Positions 1 through 9,317 of a stretch of 64,000 nucleotides of DNA are shown one piece after another. Position numbers and translations under genes: made by a program. The notes beneath the pieces are model-generated. The model saw only the letters and a list, made by a program, of their open reading frames with translations, was not told where the DNA came from and searched no databases. The DNA is from DATEUP01 sp041485285 (GTDB lineage Archaea > Thermoplasmatota > DTKX01 > DATEUP01): contig JBGPJF010000004.1 of assembly GCA_041485285.1 (NCBI GenBank), positions 1 through 64,000 of the forward strand. Direction: 5' to 3'. Within the stretch, counting starts at the first letter, position 1; each line of letters opens with the position of its first letter.

Positions 1-10
1 CCTTGCAGAA

Positions 11-493
11 ATGCTCCGCCAGGCGGAGCGGGTTGTCGACGATCAGGTCAAAACGTTTGAGCGGGCCGATGCAAAATCGGAGCGCCTTGTCGGCCTATGC
101 ATGGCCGTGTTGGGCGCGGGGCTCGCAATAGCGGCACAAGGGCTCGCCGCGAAGACCCATCCGCCGGACGTCGTGGTTGTGATCGCCCTCGGCCTGGGCG
201 CCGCATTGGGCGTGCGAGCCCTTTGGTGTTTTCTGGGGGCCTCCCTTGGAATGTTCCACCACTCCGAGGTGCAAGTCGGGCCATCCCCGGCATCGGTCAT
301 CCGTCAAGAGACCCGCGTTGACCGCTCATTGACCGAATTTCAGGCGGCGACCATGGAAACGTTCGCCCAATGTTACCTCGACAACCTCGCGAAGCTCGAA
401 GAAGCGCTGCAGTTGCGCCAACGGGGGCTTCGTTTCCTCCTGATGTCGTCCACTCTTTTCGCGTCGGGAATGCTTTATATCGCGGGATGGTGA
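11..493 (+). CDS. Small integral membrane protein, SLATT/Pycsar-effector-like layout
   Basis: This 160-residue protein starts with a charged amphipathic helix that contains ERADAKSERLVG. Two hydrophobic segments follow at about residues 27-46 and 53-80, then a long soluble helical stretch, then a third hydrophobic segment at about 141-160 that ends the protein. The helix with an acidic-Asp-Ala-Lys pattern running straight into a transmembrane pair recalls the small 2TM effector families found with nucleotide-signalling defence systems. No cyclase or sensor gene is visible in the 490 bases available, so this is a weak analogy. The frame is open to the window edge, so the true start could lie upstream of base 1. 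The stop is followed three bases later by the ATG of the next gene, which suggests cotranscription. Confidence 0.6.
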   Translation: MLRQAERVVDDQVKTFERADAKSERLVGLCMAVLGAGLAIAAQGLAAKTHPPDVVVVIALGLGAALGVRALWCFLGASLGMFHHSEVQVGPSPASVIRQETRVDRSLTEFQAATMETFAQCYLDNLAKLEEALQLRQRGLRFLLMSSTLFASGMLYIAGW

Positions 494-496
494 ACG

Positions 497-679
497 ATGA
501 ACGTGGCGGAGCGGGAGTTGAAGTGGCCTCACCTCGAGGACCATGTAGCCATGGCGCGCGCGGCCGGCCACCCGCACCCCGAGTGGTTCGAGGGGTATGC
601 GCCGGCGGGCACGGACCTGCCGCCTCGGCCCCCCAGACCTACATTCTGGCAGCGGCTCGGGGCGCGGCTAAGGGCTTAG
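497..679 (+). CDS. Small hypothetical protein (60 aa), second gene of a putative pair
   Basis: A 60-residue open frame begins three bases after the preceding stop. It has a His/Trp-containing N-terminal half, a proline-rich hinge (PPRPPRP) and an amphipathic basic C-terminus ending in RLGARLRA. There is no signal peptide or membrane helix, and I recognise no family. The tight spacing behind a membrane-protein gene suggests translation from the same transcript, perhaps as a cytosolic partner. It may be spurious, because short open frames are common in DNA this GC-rich; the spacing and start codon are the only support. Confidence 0.4.
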   Translation: MNVAERELKWPHLEDHVAMARAAGHPHPEWFEGYAPAGTDLPPRPPRPTFWQRLGARLRA

Positions 680-792
680 GGCGGGTGGCCCCGCAACGGC
701 CCCTTGTCATCGCCCGGGCGCGCGCACCACAATTGCCAAATACGCTCACGCCGAACCGCCGGGCGGTGCGAGGCGTTCCTCCCTTCCCCCAA

Positions 793-3700
793 GTGCTCGC
801 GCGCCGCGGGCTCGCCGTGGCACTTTGCGCCTCGTTGATCGCCACGACTCTTCCTACGGCGGAAGCCAGCCCTGGAGAGCCCGCTCCCCCATTCACCTCC
901 GAGATCATCGGGGGGAGGACATGGCTCGGGGACTTCCGGGTCACCAACAACAGCGTGGACGATGACGAGGCGCAAGTCTCGATGGACGGCTACGGTTCCA
1001 TCCGGTTCCTATGGCGACAGGAAACCGGCGGAAACGGCTCGTTCATGTTCGCGCAAATGGGCCCGCTCGGCCAGCCGATGCAAAACGAGACCTTCATCAC
1101 ATCGAACGTGAGCGCGCCCTATCCGGTGGGGAGCCCGCATGGAGACTGGGCGGCGGTGGACTCCGCCAACAGGATCGACGTCGTGGGGGAGCGCGACCCC
1201 CTCAACATCTCGTACGAACAGTTCGACCGTAACGGCACCTCGACGGTGGGGCCTCGCCAGGTGGGGCCCGCGGATGGGTCGTTGTCGGAACGCCCCGCGC
1301 TCGCAATCCAAAGCGACGACACGGTCCACATCGCCTCAGGCGACTACAAGTTCCAGTGCGAGGACATTGTGTACGCGAAGCTCGCCAACAACGGGACGGA
1401 GCTATGGACAAACCGGGTCGTGTCTTCGGACGTGGCCTCGCACACGAATAACAGCATCGTTCGGGCGTCCCCTTTCAGCGGAAACGTGCTGTTCACTTTC
1501 GGTTCGGACAGCGGCTCGTGGCTCGGTCGGATGGGCAGGTATGGCGTGAAGAGCATGGCCTCGGTCAAGTTCCGCAATGCGACCGACGGGAAGCCGGCGG
1601 ATGTGGCGGAGACCCCGAACGGCTCGATGCACCTGGTCTGGGAGGACGGCGGAAACCTGTACTACGCGATGGTGAACGAAACAGGCGTGAAGGTCGTGGA
1701 TGCGCGCGTCCTCGAGAGCAACGGGACCGTTGGGGCGTTCCCGCGCGTGGCAGCGGCGGCGGACGGGCGGCTTATGGTTGCGTGGGAAGACAACCGCACG
1801 GGGTCATCCCAGATCCTGATAGGGGAGATCCCCCGGGACGGCAACCTGAGTGCGTGGACGAGCTACGCCGTTACTTCGACCACGGGCGCGGCGTTCGACC
1901 CGGTGGTTGCCTTCGACTGGGACGACCAGCCCATCGTCGCTTGGACGGACACGCGCGACGGCGACCGTGAGATTTTCTTCAAGCGGGCGGCGGGGTGCAG
2001 CATGGAGTTGTACGCGGACCCGATCGCGGGGATGGGCTTCCTGCACCCCAACGAGACGCGTGTGTTCCAATTGTTCCTCAAGAACAAGGCCCTCCTCGCC
2101 GACAGCTTTGCGCTTGACCTATCCTACACGCCCAGTGCAGATTCCCTCGGCTGGAGGATTTCGCTCGACACGACCTACGCCACCGATGTGGCGCCGGGCG
2201 GATATGTGCCCGTGAACCTAACGATCCATGTGCCCGCCAACGCAAAAAGAGGCGACAACATTTCGATCGGCATCAACGCCACGAGCGATTCATGGCCCGG
2301 CTGCTTTGACCGGATCGACCTATTCGTTTTCGTCCAGGTGACGCGCGCCCTCAGCCTCAACGCGTCGCCCTCCCTGCAGGTCGCCGACAATGGCGAGACT
2401 GTGTCATTCCCTTTGATTGCGAAGAACACGGGGGACATTCGGGAGGATCTGGTCAACATCGCACTCAACGGCCCGACAGCGTGGAACCTCTCCAGTGACC
2501 GCGCCGAGCTTTCCCTCGACGTGCAAGAAAGTGGGGTATTCACCGTCTCCATAACCGTGCCCAACAACACTTCATTGGCCCCCGCCAACTTTTTGGGAAG
2601 CATAGCCGTTTCGATTTGGAGCAATGCGGACCCCACGGTGGTGGCAACTCGCCAGTTGCTCGTGTCGATTAAGGCCCGGCTCTACGTCAACCTGACCGTG
2701 GCGGAATCCGACCGCGAGGTCCGGGCCGGTGCTTGCACCGACTTCAACTTCACCGTCTCAAATGTAGGGAACCTTGCGGGCCAGGCCCAGATCAATTTGG
2801 AGGTCAGCTCGGGTATGGCGGGATGGACCGCGGCGTTGGACCGGGAAACGGTGTTCCTGCGCGGAGGTGAATTTACCGATGTGCACGGAACTTTTTGCGT
2901 GCCGATGAACGCCACCCCGGGCGCTGTTTATGTTCGCGTGCTCAACGCGACAGCGATCCAGTACGGCGCCACCGGTGAGGTCGAGTTCACGGTCCGCGCC
3001 CCGCCCCTTTGCCGCGGGGGGGTGGCGCTTATCGCAACCGAGCCGCCCCGGTCCGGGGGCGCGGCCGTTGGGACCTTGGACATTTCGAACACGGGGGCCC
3101 GCGCGCAGACCTACGCGATCAGCTTCTCCGACCTACCAGCCCTTTGGGGGGGGGTCGCGCGCGTAGGCGGCGCGATCGTGACCCAGGTCATCGTCGAGCC
3201 GAACACGACGGTCACGGTCGCCGCTGAAGTCACGCCCGACGCCCGCGCCCTGGCGGGCGCGGTGCCCGTGACCGTCAGTTTCACATCGGGCGAATGCGGC
3301 GCCTATGAGAACACGGTGGACGTGGTGGTTCCACCGACCGTGGTCCTCTCGCTGAGCGCGATCAACGAAAACGCGAGCGCACCCGCGGGAGGCGTGGCCG
3401 TCTACGAGGTCAATGTCCGAAATGACGGCAACACGCCGACGGGCGTGGGCTTCGCGCTCAACTTGGTTGCCCAAACGACCGGGCCCGAATGGTCGTTCGA
3501 AGGGCCTGACGGCATCCGGGGGGACCCGGTGAATCAAACGAATTCGTCCTTGATAGGGGCGTTCTCGACCCTGACGCTGCGCTTTTTGGTGCAAATGTGG
3601 CACGAGCCACCCAGCCGCGAGTTCGAGTTGGTGCTCACCGCGACCGAAAACGGAGGCCCGCGCGAGACCCTGCGGCTCCTGTTCTCGCTTGCCTTGCCGG

Positions 3701-4182
3701 ACCTCCTCCCCGAGGGACTCGCGGTGACGCCTCCTGCACCGGTCGCCAACGAAACCGCGAGTGTGACTGTCCGCATCGCGAACCACGGAGGAGCCGGGTC
3801 CAACGCGGGCGACGTCCGGTTCTTGATCGACGGGGTCGTTGTGGGGAACAGGTCGCTGGGGCCGGTGGCCGCAAATGCCTCCGTGGCCATGGTGTTCCCG
3901 TGGCTCGCCTCCTTCGGGAATCACACGCTCTCGATCGAGGTGCGGATCGGCGACGGCGAGGTGGAAATCTCCACAGCGAACAATTTCATCTCGTTGACCG
4001 TGCTCGTCGTGGCGCCGGTTGAAGGCCAGGGGCAGCAGCCACCTCCGGCCCCTTCCACCAACATTACCGGGCCCTTCTCCCCGGTGCTCGCGGGCGGGCT
4101 CATCGCAGGGGTCGCGGCCGCGGCCGCCCTCTTCGCGGTAGCGCGTCGCCGTCGGCCGGGCGGTCCCCCTGGCGACTCGTGA
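793..4182 (+). CDS. Giant secreted, C-terminally anchored surface protein (propeller + NEW3/CARDB-like repeats)
   Basis: About 1,129 residues from a GTG at 793. That start gives a clean signal peptide (ARRGLAVALCASLIATTLP, cleaved near AEA). GTG 766 is an alternative, 28 bases behind an AAATAC box at 738-743. The N-terminal third looks like a beta-propeller, with repeated VxWxDxRxGxxxIxF-type blades. It is followed by several Ig-like NEW3-type domains, a CARDB-like domain near residues 970-1070, a Pro-rich linker, one transmembrane helix and an Arg-rich cytoplasmic tail. N-x-S/T sequons are frequent, so it is probably glycosylated on the cell surface. The next gene is a full-length paralogue in tandem. 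The frame stays open upstream to about 370, but that stretch overlaps the two small genes and does not look coding. Ligand or substrate is unknown. Confidence 0.8.
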   Translation: MLARRGLAVALCASLIATTLPTAEASPGEPAPPFTSEIIGGRTWLGDFRVTNNSVDDDEAQVSMDGYGSIRFLWRQETGGNGSFMFAQMGPLGQPMQNETFITSNVSAPYPVGSPHGDWAAVDSANRIDVVGERDPLNISYEQFDRNGTSTVGPRQVGPADGSLSERPALAIQSDDTVHIASGDYKFQCEDIVYAKLANNGTELWTNRVVSSDVASHTNNSIVRASPFSGNVLFTFGSDSGSWLGRMGRYGVKSMASVKFRNATDGKPADVAETPNGSMHLVWEDGGNLYYAMVNETGVKVVDARVLESNGTVGAFPRVAAAADGRLMVAWEDNRTGSSQILIGEIPRDGNLSAWTSYAVTSTTGAAFDPVVAFDWDDQPIVAWTDTRDGDREIFFKRAAGCSMELYADPIAGMGFLHPNETRVFQLFLKNKALLADSFALDLSYTPSADSLGWRISLDTTYATDVAPGGYVPVNLTIHVPANAKRGDNISIGINATSDSWPGCFDRIDLFVFVQVTRALSLNASPSLQVADNGETVSFPLIAKNTGDIREDLVNIALNGPTAWNLSSDRAELSLDVQESGVFTVSITVPNNTSLAPANFLGSIAVSIWSNADPTVVATRQLLVSIKARLYVNLTVAESDREVRAGACTDFNFTVSNVGNLAGQAQINLEVSSGMAGWTAALDRETVFLRGGEFTDVHGTFCVPMNATPGAVYVRVLNATAIQYGATGEVEFTVRAPPLCRGGVALIATEPPRSGGAAVGTLDISNTGARAQTYAISFSDLPALWGGVARVGGAIVTQVIVEPNTTVTVAAEVTPDARALAGAVPVTVSFTSGECGAYENTVDVVVPPTVVLSLSAINENASAPAGGVAVYEVNVRNDGNTPTGVGFALNLVAQTTGPEWSFEGPDGIRGDPVNQTNSSLIGAFSTLTLRFLVQMWHEPPSREFELVLTATENGGPRETLRLLFSLALPDLLPEGLAVTPPAPVANETASVTVRIANHGGAGSNAGDVRFLIDGVVVGNRSLGPVAANASVAMVFPWLASFGNHTLSIEVRIGDGEVEISTANNFISLTVLVVAPVEGQGQQPPPAPSTNITGPFSPVLAGGLIAGVAAAAALFAVARRRRPGGPPGDS

Positions 4183-4290
4183 CCTCGCCCACGGCCGCGG
4201 GTGTGCGCTCTTCGAATCCTACGGAACGTCTCCCGTCACAACCCCCAAATACCCCCCTCGCCAGCGTTTGAGGGCGGCGGGGAAGACGGC

Positions 4291-7200
4291 GTGGCACGAC
4301 ATGGCTGCCCCCGGATAGTCGCGCTCGTGGTCGGGTTGCTCGTTTCCGCGCCCGCGTGGGGATTCTCGGACAGCAGCGGCGCGCCCGCCGCGCAGGTGGC
4401 GCCCCCCTCCGAGGTTATCGGGCCATTCACTTGGACGCCCGACCTCCAAGTCACCGGAAACGCGGGGAACGACACGGCGCCCATCGTCGTCCCGCTCGCC
4501 GGCGGCGGGGTGTCCGTCCTGTGGCAATCCGACCGCGCCGGGCCTTACGCCTACTACCGCGCAGAGTTCGACGACCTCGGTCAGCAAACGACCAATGACA
4601 CCTACCTCACGAACAAGACGGTGGCGTGGTCACGCAACCGGGCCACCTACGGGCCCGCCATTGCGCTTGACAGCAACGGCGATGCGCACGTTGTGTTCGA
4701 GTACGACTACCAGAATGTCGGCTACACGAAGGTCGCCGCAAACGGGACGCTCCTTCAGGCCCCAAAAAAGGTCGGGCCCGTGGACAGTTCGTCCTCGGAG
4801 CACCCCGCGGCCACGGTCGGGTGGGACGACACCGTCCAAATCGTGTCGGGGGACTACAAGTTCCAGTGCGAGGACATAGTCTCCCACAGGCTCTCAAACG
4901 ACGGAAGCGAGGTATGGACGAACCGAGTGATTTCGTCGGACGTGGCTGCGGTTACCCACAACGCGCTCATCAAGACCGGGCCCTCGACCGGGAATTTCAT
5001 GTTCACGTTCGGTGCCACGACGGGCACGTGGCTCGGACGGATGGACAGGTACGGGCTCCGGGACATGCCGAGCGTCAAGATACGTCAAAGCAGCGATTTC
5101 GCGCTCGTGGATGTGACCGAGACGTCCGACGGGTCGATGCATGTTGTGTGGAGCGAGGGCGACGCGATCTACTACTCGAAGGTCAACTCGACCGGGGCCG
5201 TACTCGCGAACAGCCTGCAGCTTACCGACAACGCGAGCTACATGCCGGGCCCGCCACGCATCGCCGCCCTCCCCGGCGGCAGCGCGGTGATCGTGTGGGA
5301 CGATGGGCGGTCGGGGCCGCGCCAGGTCTACTTCGCCTTCGTGAACGCCTCGTTCGCGGTCGTGAACAACACATGGGCCGACCCCCCGCGGAATGTGGAG
5401 CTGACGAGTTCCTCCGGCGGAGCCACCTTGCCGTGGGTCGCGGCCGGGCCGAGCGGGGCGGTGGACGTCGCGTGGGTCGACGCACGTAACGGCAACCCGG
5501 ACGTCTATTACAAAACGACCTTCCCGTGCGGCGTTTCCTTGAGCGTCGATCCGACCGCGCTGTTGAACGCGACTTTCGTTGCGCCGGGAGAGAACCGGAC
5601 GCTCGCGATCGCGCTCAAAAACCGCGGCTACTTGGACGGCGCCTTCACGATCGCGCAAACCGTGGGACCGCCGGACGCGGCAGCCAATTGGTCGGCCGGC
5701 GTTTCGCCGAATTACCTTGCTTCGTTGGCCGGCGGCGAAACGGCCGACGTCACGCTCACCGTGAGGCCGCCGCCCAACGCCGAGAATGTTGAATACCTGA
5801 CGGTCGACCTCAACGCCACGTTGGTTGGTGCGCCCGAATGCACCGACGGGATCCACCTCGAATTCTACGTGCGGGCAAACCGACACCTGTATTTTCCCCC
5901 CGGGGGGCGTTCCAAGGCCGCGCAAAACGGGGAGCGCGTGCTCTTCCCGTTGCAGATCGAAAACACGGGTGACCTCCCGGAGTACGGCGTCACCATTCGC
6001 GCCGGAGCACCGGCGGCGCCGGCCGGCTGGAACGTGACGACAGACCTCGCGACCGTCGACCTGGACCCGCACGAAGCTTCGGCCTTCAACGTGACCGTCG
6101 AGGTCCCGACCGACATTGGGCTGGCGTCCGGCAACATGGTTGGATACATCGGGGTCACCGCCACAAGCGCGGCGAACCCCTTTGTGATGGCGGGCGCCCA
6201 GCTCACGGTGCTCGTAGCGGCGACGATGAGCCTCGAGATCTTCGCGAGCCCTGGGAACCAGACGGCGCGCAACGGCGAATTGGCGCAGTTCGAAATCCAC
6301 CTGAAGAATGTGGGGAACCTCGCTGGACAGCAGCAGATCAATGTGGAGGCCAGTCAACCAGATGTGTCGGGGTGGATCGCGTCGTTGGACCGGGAGACCG
6401 TGTTCTTGTCCGGGGGAGAGAGCACGACGACGCTTCTCAACGTCCGCGTCCCGCAAGGCGCCATGGTGAACGATTCGTTGTCCACGACCGTCTCCGCGTT
6501 CGCCCTGAAACGGGGCGAATCCAACTCCACGACGGTGTCCACGCGCGTGGCCCCTACCTGCGGTGTTCAAACGGAAGTGCTGGAGGGCCTTGCAAGTTCG
6601 GGCGCGCCCCACTCGATGCGTCTGCTCGTGACGAACCTAGGCAATTCCGGGGAGCGATTTTCGGTGGAGTTCTCGGAGGCTCCCGGTGGATGGGGGGTCA
6701 ACATGCTCGTCGACCACACCGTTGCCTCCGCGCTGTGGATGGATGCGCATGCATCGCGAGAGGTGGCTTTCGAGGCCCAGCCGGCGACAGAAGCGCTTGC
6801 GGGCGACTATGTAATCACGGCACGGGTGTCGGGCTCGGCGTGCGGGAGCTCGGAAGTTCCTTGGATCGTGACCGTGGACCCCGTGGGGGCGCTGCGCTTG
6901 GAAGTCAACGAAGCGACGGCCACCGTGGCCCCCGGCTCCAACGCGACCTACCTGCTCCACATCTCGAACGAAGGAAACTGCCCGAGGTCGGTCCTCCTCG
7001 CGGTTGCGGGGCTGTGGTCGAATGCGACTTACTCGTGGCACATGGCGGTGCCGACCGGCGACTACCTCCCCGCCGCGTTCGAGGGCTTGGCGTCCTTGGC
7101 GCCCTTCAGCGAAGCGTGGTTTGTCCTCGTCGTTTACATCCCTCGCAACGAGACGAACGCGACACTCCGGTTTTCCGCGGGCATTTCAGCCGATGGCGAG

Positions 7201-7710
7201 TTCGACCCTGTCGACCTGTTCGTGACGCTGAAGCGCCCGGACTTGGCGGTTGAGCACCTTTTCTGGGAGCCGAGCGCGCTGGTCGCAGGGCAGGACGCGC
7301 GCATCACGGTCACCCTTCACAACAATGGGACGCTCGCATCTGCGCCCACCACGCTCCAGTTTGCGGCCGACTGGCTGCTCATGGGGGCGCACGAGGTGCC
7401 AGCGATCGAACCGGGCGAGCGAACGAACCTGATCTTTGGATGGAACGGGACCGCGGGCAAGCACCTGTGGCGGTTCTCTTTCCTGCTTTCGGAGAGCGCG
7501 ATCGACATCGATTCCACCAACAACGAGCAGTCCGTGGAGGTGGAGGTCGGCCCAGCCCCTCCCCTTCAGGGCGGGTTCGATGCCGGCGCGGTTCGCATTT
7601 TGGCGCTCGTGGCCGTCTTGGCAGGAGGCGCGGCAATTGCCGCCGTTACGATCCGGCGGCGGCGCGCCGACCCACGAGCCCCCGACATCGAACACCGAAT
7701 CCGTAAATAG
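4291..7710 (+). CDS. Giant secreted surface protein, tandem paralogue of the preceding gene
   Basis: About 1,139 residues from GTG 4291, chosen because it places a signal peptide (CPRIVALVVGLLVSAPAWG) at the N-terminus. The order of parts matches the upstream neighbour: a propeller-like region, NEW3-type Ig domains, a CARDB-like domain near residues 985-1085, one transmembrane helix, and a short tail with RRRR. Shared landmarks include DYKFQCEDIV, WTNRV, SSDVA and GTWLGRMDRYG, so the pair arose by tandem duplication of a whole gene. Only about 108 bases separate the two genes. The stop codon lies inside a TAAATAG box that can serve as promoter of the next gene. The likely role is a cell-surface adhesive or structural protein; the specificity is unknown. 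Confidence 0.8.
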   Translation: MARHGCPRIVALVVGLLVSAPAWGFSDSSGAPAAQVAPPSEVIGPFTWTPDLQVTGNAGNDTAPIVVPLAGGGVSVLWQSDRAGPYAYYRAEFDDLGQQTTNDTYLTNKTVAWSRNRATYGPAIALDSNGDAHVVFEYDYQNVGYTKVAANGTLLQAPKKVGPVDSSSSEHPAATVGWDDTVQIVSGDYKFQCEDIVSHRLSNDGSEVWTNRVISSDVAAVTHNALIKTGPSTGNFMFTFGATTGTWLGRMDRYGLRDMPSVKIRQSSDFALVDVTETSDGSMHVVWSEGDAIYYSKVNSTGAVLANSLQLTDNASYMPGPPRIAALPGGSAVIVWDDGRSGPRQVYFAFVNASFAVVNNTWADPPRNVELTSSSGGATLPWVAAGPSGAVDVAWVDARNGNPDVYYKTTFPCGVSLSVDPTALLNATFVAPGENRTLAIALKNRGYLDGAFTIAQTVGPPDAAANWSAGVSPNYLASLAGGETADVTLTVRPPPNAENVEYLTVDLNATLVGAPECTDGIHLEFYVRANRHLYFPPGGRSKAAQNGERVLFPLQIENTGDLPEYGVTIRAGAPAAPAGWNVTTDLATVDLDPHEASAFNVTVEVPTDIGLASGNMVGYIGVTATSAANPFVMAGAQLTVLVAATMSLEIFASPGNQTARNGELAQFEIHLKNVGNLAGQQQINVEASQPDVSGWIASLDRETVFLSGGESTTTLLNVRVPQGAMVNDSLSTTVSAFALKRGESNSTTVSTRVAPTCGVQTEVLEGLASSGAPHSMRLLVTNLGNSGERFSVEFSEAPGGWGVNMLVDHTVASALWMDAHASREVAFEAQPATEALAGDYVITARVSGSACGSSEVPWIVTVDPVGALRLEVNEATATVAPGSNATYLLHISNEGNCPRSVLLAVAGLWSNATYSWHMAVPTGDYLPAAFEGLASLAPFSEAWFVLVVYIPRNETNATLRFSAGISADGEFDPVDLFVTLKRPDLAVEHLFWEPSALVAGQDARITVTLHNNGTLASAPTTLQFAADWLLMGAHEVPAIEPGERTNLIFGWNGTAGKHLWRFSFLLSESAIDIDSTNNEQSVEVEVGPAPPLQGGFDAGAVRILALVAVLAGGAAIAAVTIRRRRADPRAPDIEHRIRK
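7703..7710 (+). promoter_or_regulatory. TATA-like box fused with a stop codon
   Basis: GTAAATAG ends exactly at the TAG stop of the upstream surface-protein gene and lies about 28 bases before the ATG at 7732. That is the spacing expected for a leaderless archaeal promoter. Confidence 0.55.
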
Positions 7711-7731
7711 CGGCGCCCCGATCGCGCGGCT

Positions 7732-8316
7732 ATGCCCACCTACTCCGACCCCAAGGTCTCTCTCCAGATCGGCGCGAAGGCCCCCGACTTCTCCCTCCCG
7801 GGCACCGACGGCAAGACGCACACGCTCGCGTCGTTTGCCGACAAGAAGGTGCTCGTCGTCGCGATCTCATGCAACCACTGCCCGTATGTCCAGGCCACGG
7901 AGGACCGGATGATGGCGTTCCAGCGCGACTACGGCCCGAAGGGCGTGCAGCTCGTGGCGATCAACCCGAACGATGTGGCGGCCTACCCGGAGGACTCGTT
8001 CAAAGGAATGAAAGACCGGGCCGAGGCACGCGGGTTCAACTTCGTATACCTCCGCGACGAAAGCCAGAACGTTTCCAAGTCGTTTGGCGCGGTCTGCACA
8101 CCCGAGTTCTTTGTCTTCGACAAGGACCGCACGCTGACCTACCACGGCCGGATCGACGACGGCTACAAAGAGGCCGCGAAAGCCAAGAAGCACGACCTGC
8201 GGGACGCGGCCGATGCGGCGCTTGCCGGGAAGGCCGTGAGCGAGCCGGTGACGATGGCGATGGGCTGCTCCATCAAGTGGAAGAGCCAGCCCCAACACCT
8301 GCATTCGATACGGTGA
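7732..8316 (+). CDS. Thioredoxin-fold redoxin (AhpC/TSA-like) with CNHCPYV motif
   Basis: This 194-residue cytosolic protein has the redoxin fold: GAKAPDFSLPGTDGKTHTL at the start, then a strand ending in the dithiol motif CNHCPYV near residues 46-52, and a cis-proline segment VCTPEFFVFD near residue 121. The C-terminus carries a further conserved-looking cysteine in MGCSIKW. The family reduces or oxidises thiols; in related proteins the CxxCP pair is the redox centre. Whether this one is a peroxidase or a general thiol-disulfide reductase cannot be told from sequence. The start is supported by a TATA box 28 bases upstream. Its 3' neighbour is convergent. Confidence 0.85.
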   Translation: MPTYSDPKVSLQIGAKAPDFSLPGTDGKTHTLASFADKKVLVVAISCNHCPYVQATEDRMMAFQRDYGPKGVQLVAINPNDVAAYPEDSFKGMKDRAEARGFNFVYLRDESQNVSKSFGAVCTPEFFVFDKDRTLTYHGRIDDGYKEAAKAKKHDLRDAADAALAGKAVSEPVTMAMGCSIKWKSQPQHLHSIR

Positions 8317-8352
8317 GCTTGGACGGCGATTGGGAAGGGTGCAGGCGAAACC

Positions 8353-9306
8353 CTACTCCCACTCCACCGTTGCCGGCGGTTTGTTCGACACGTCGTAGAC
8401 CACGCGGTTCACGCTCTTTTTCAGGGTGTTGGTGATCCGGATCGAGATCCTGTCGAGCGTCTCGTGCGGCACATGCGAGTACGCCGCGCTCATCCCGTCG
8501 AGCGAGTGGACCGCGCGCACGACGATGGTCTGCCCGTAGGCCCGCAAGTCGCCGTGCACGCCCACGCTCTTCACCGGCAGGAGCGCCGCGAAGTACTGCC
8601 ACGGCCGCTCCATCTTCTTGGCGGCCACGGCCTTCTCGATTTCATCTTCGACGATCGCGCAGGCCTCGCGGACAATCCCGATCCGCTCGGGGGTGCACTC
8701 TCCGAGGCAGCGCACCGCGAGCCCCGGACCGGGGAAGGGCTGGCGTTCCGCCACGCTGAGCCTGAGGAGGCGCGCGACCTTGCGCACCTCGTCCTTGTAG
8801 AGGTCGCGCAGCGGCTCGACGACCTTGAGTTTCATGTTCTTGGGCAGGCCGCCGACATTGTGGTGGGTCTTGATCGTGTCACGCGGGCCGCCACCGGACT
8901 CGATCCAGTCGGGCGCGATCGTGCCCTGCATCAGGAACGTGGCGCCCGTTTTCTTGGCCTCACGCTCGAACACGCGCACGAAGCGCTCGCCGATGATGCG
9001 CCGCTTCTCCTCGGGGTCGGTCGCGCCCGTGAGGGCTCCAAAGAAGTCGTCCGAGGCGTTCACGACGCGCAGCGTGAGCCCGAGGTCCGTCAGCGTCTGG
9101 GTCGCGGACTCGACCTCGCCCTTGCGCAGCAGTCCCGTGTCGACGAAGACCGCCGTGAGCCGCTTGCCGATCGCCTTTGCGCCAATGGCGGCCGCGACCG
9201 TCGAATCCACGCCGCCGGAAGCCCCGAGCACGACCTTCCCGGAGCCGACCTGGGCCTTGACCTGGGCGACGGCCTCGGTTACGAACTTCTTCGGGTCGAA
9301 GGGCAC
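8353..9306 (-). CDS. guaAB: GMP synthase (glutamine-hydrolysing) subunit B, ATP-pyrophosphatase
   Basis: This 317-residue subunit converts XMP, ATP and ammonia to GMP in the last step of guanine nucleotide synthesis. The PP-loop SGGVDST is near residue 31, followed by the FVDTGLLRKGE segment. The C-terminal dimerisation domain ends in the family-typical NKPPATVEWE. The N-terminal amidotransferase domain of bacterial GuaA is absent, as usual in archaea where the glutaminase subunit is a separate gene; that gene is not in this window. It lies 11 bases downstream of purE on the same strand, in a purine cluster with a small zinc-ribbon gene. Confidence 0.95.
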   Translation of the reverse strand: MPFDPKKFVTEAVAQVKAQVGSGKVVLGASGGVDSTVAAAIGAKAIGKRLTAVFVDTGLLRKGEVESATQTLTDLGLTLRVVNASDDFFGALTGATDPEEKRRIIGERFVRVFEREAKKTGATFLMQGTIAPDWIESGGGPRDTIKTHHNVGGLPKNMKLKVVEPLRDLYKDEVRKVARLLRLSVAERQPFPGPGLAVRCLGECTPERIGIVREACAIVEDEIEKAVAAKKMERPWQYFAALLPVKSVGVHGDLRAYGQTIVVRAVHSLDGMSAAYSHVPHETLDRISIRITNTLKKSVNRVVYDVSNKPPATVEWE

Positions 9307-9317
9307 CGTGCATCCTC

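Noticed and set aside
370..792. Upstream extension of the first giant surface protein to base 370
   Set aside because: It overlaps the two small genes, has no signal-peptide logic and contains Arg/Pro/Ala noise. The signal peptide begins naturally at 793.
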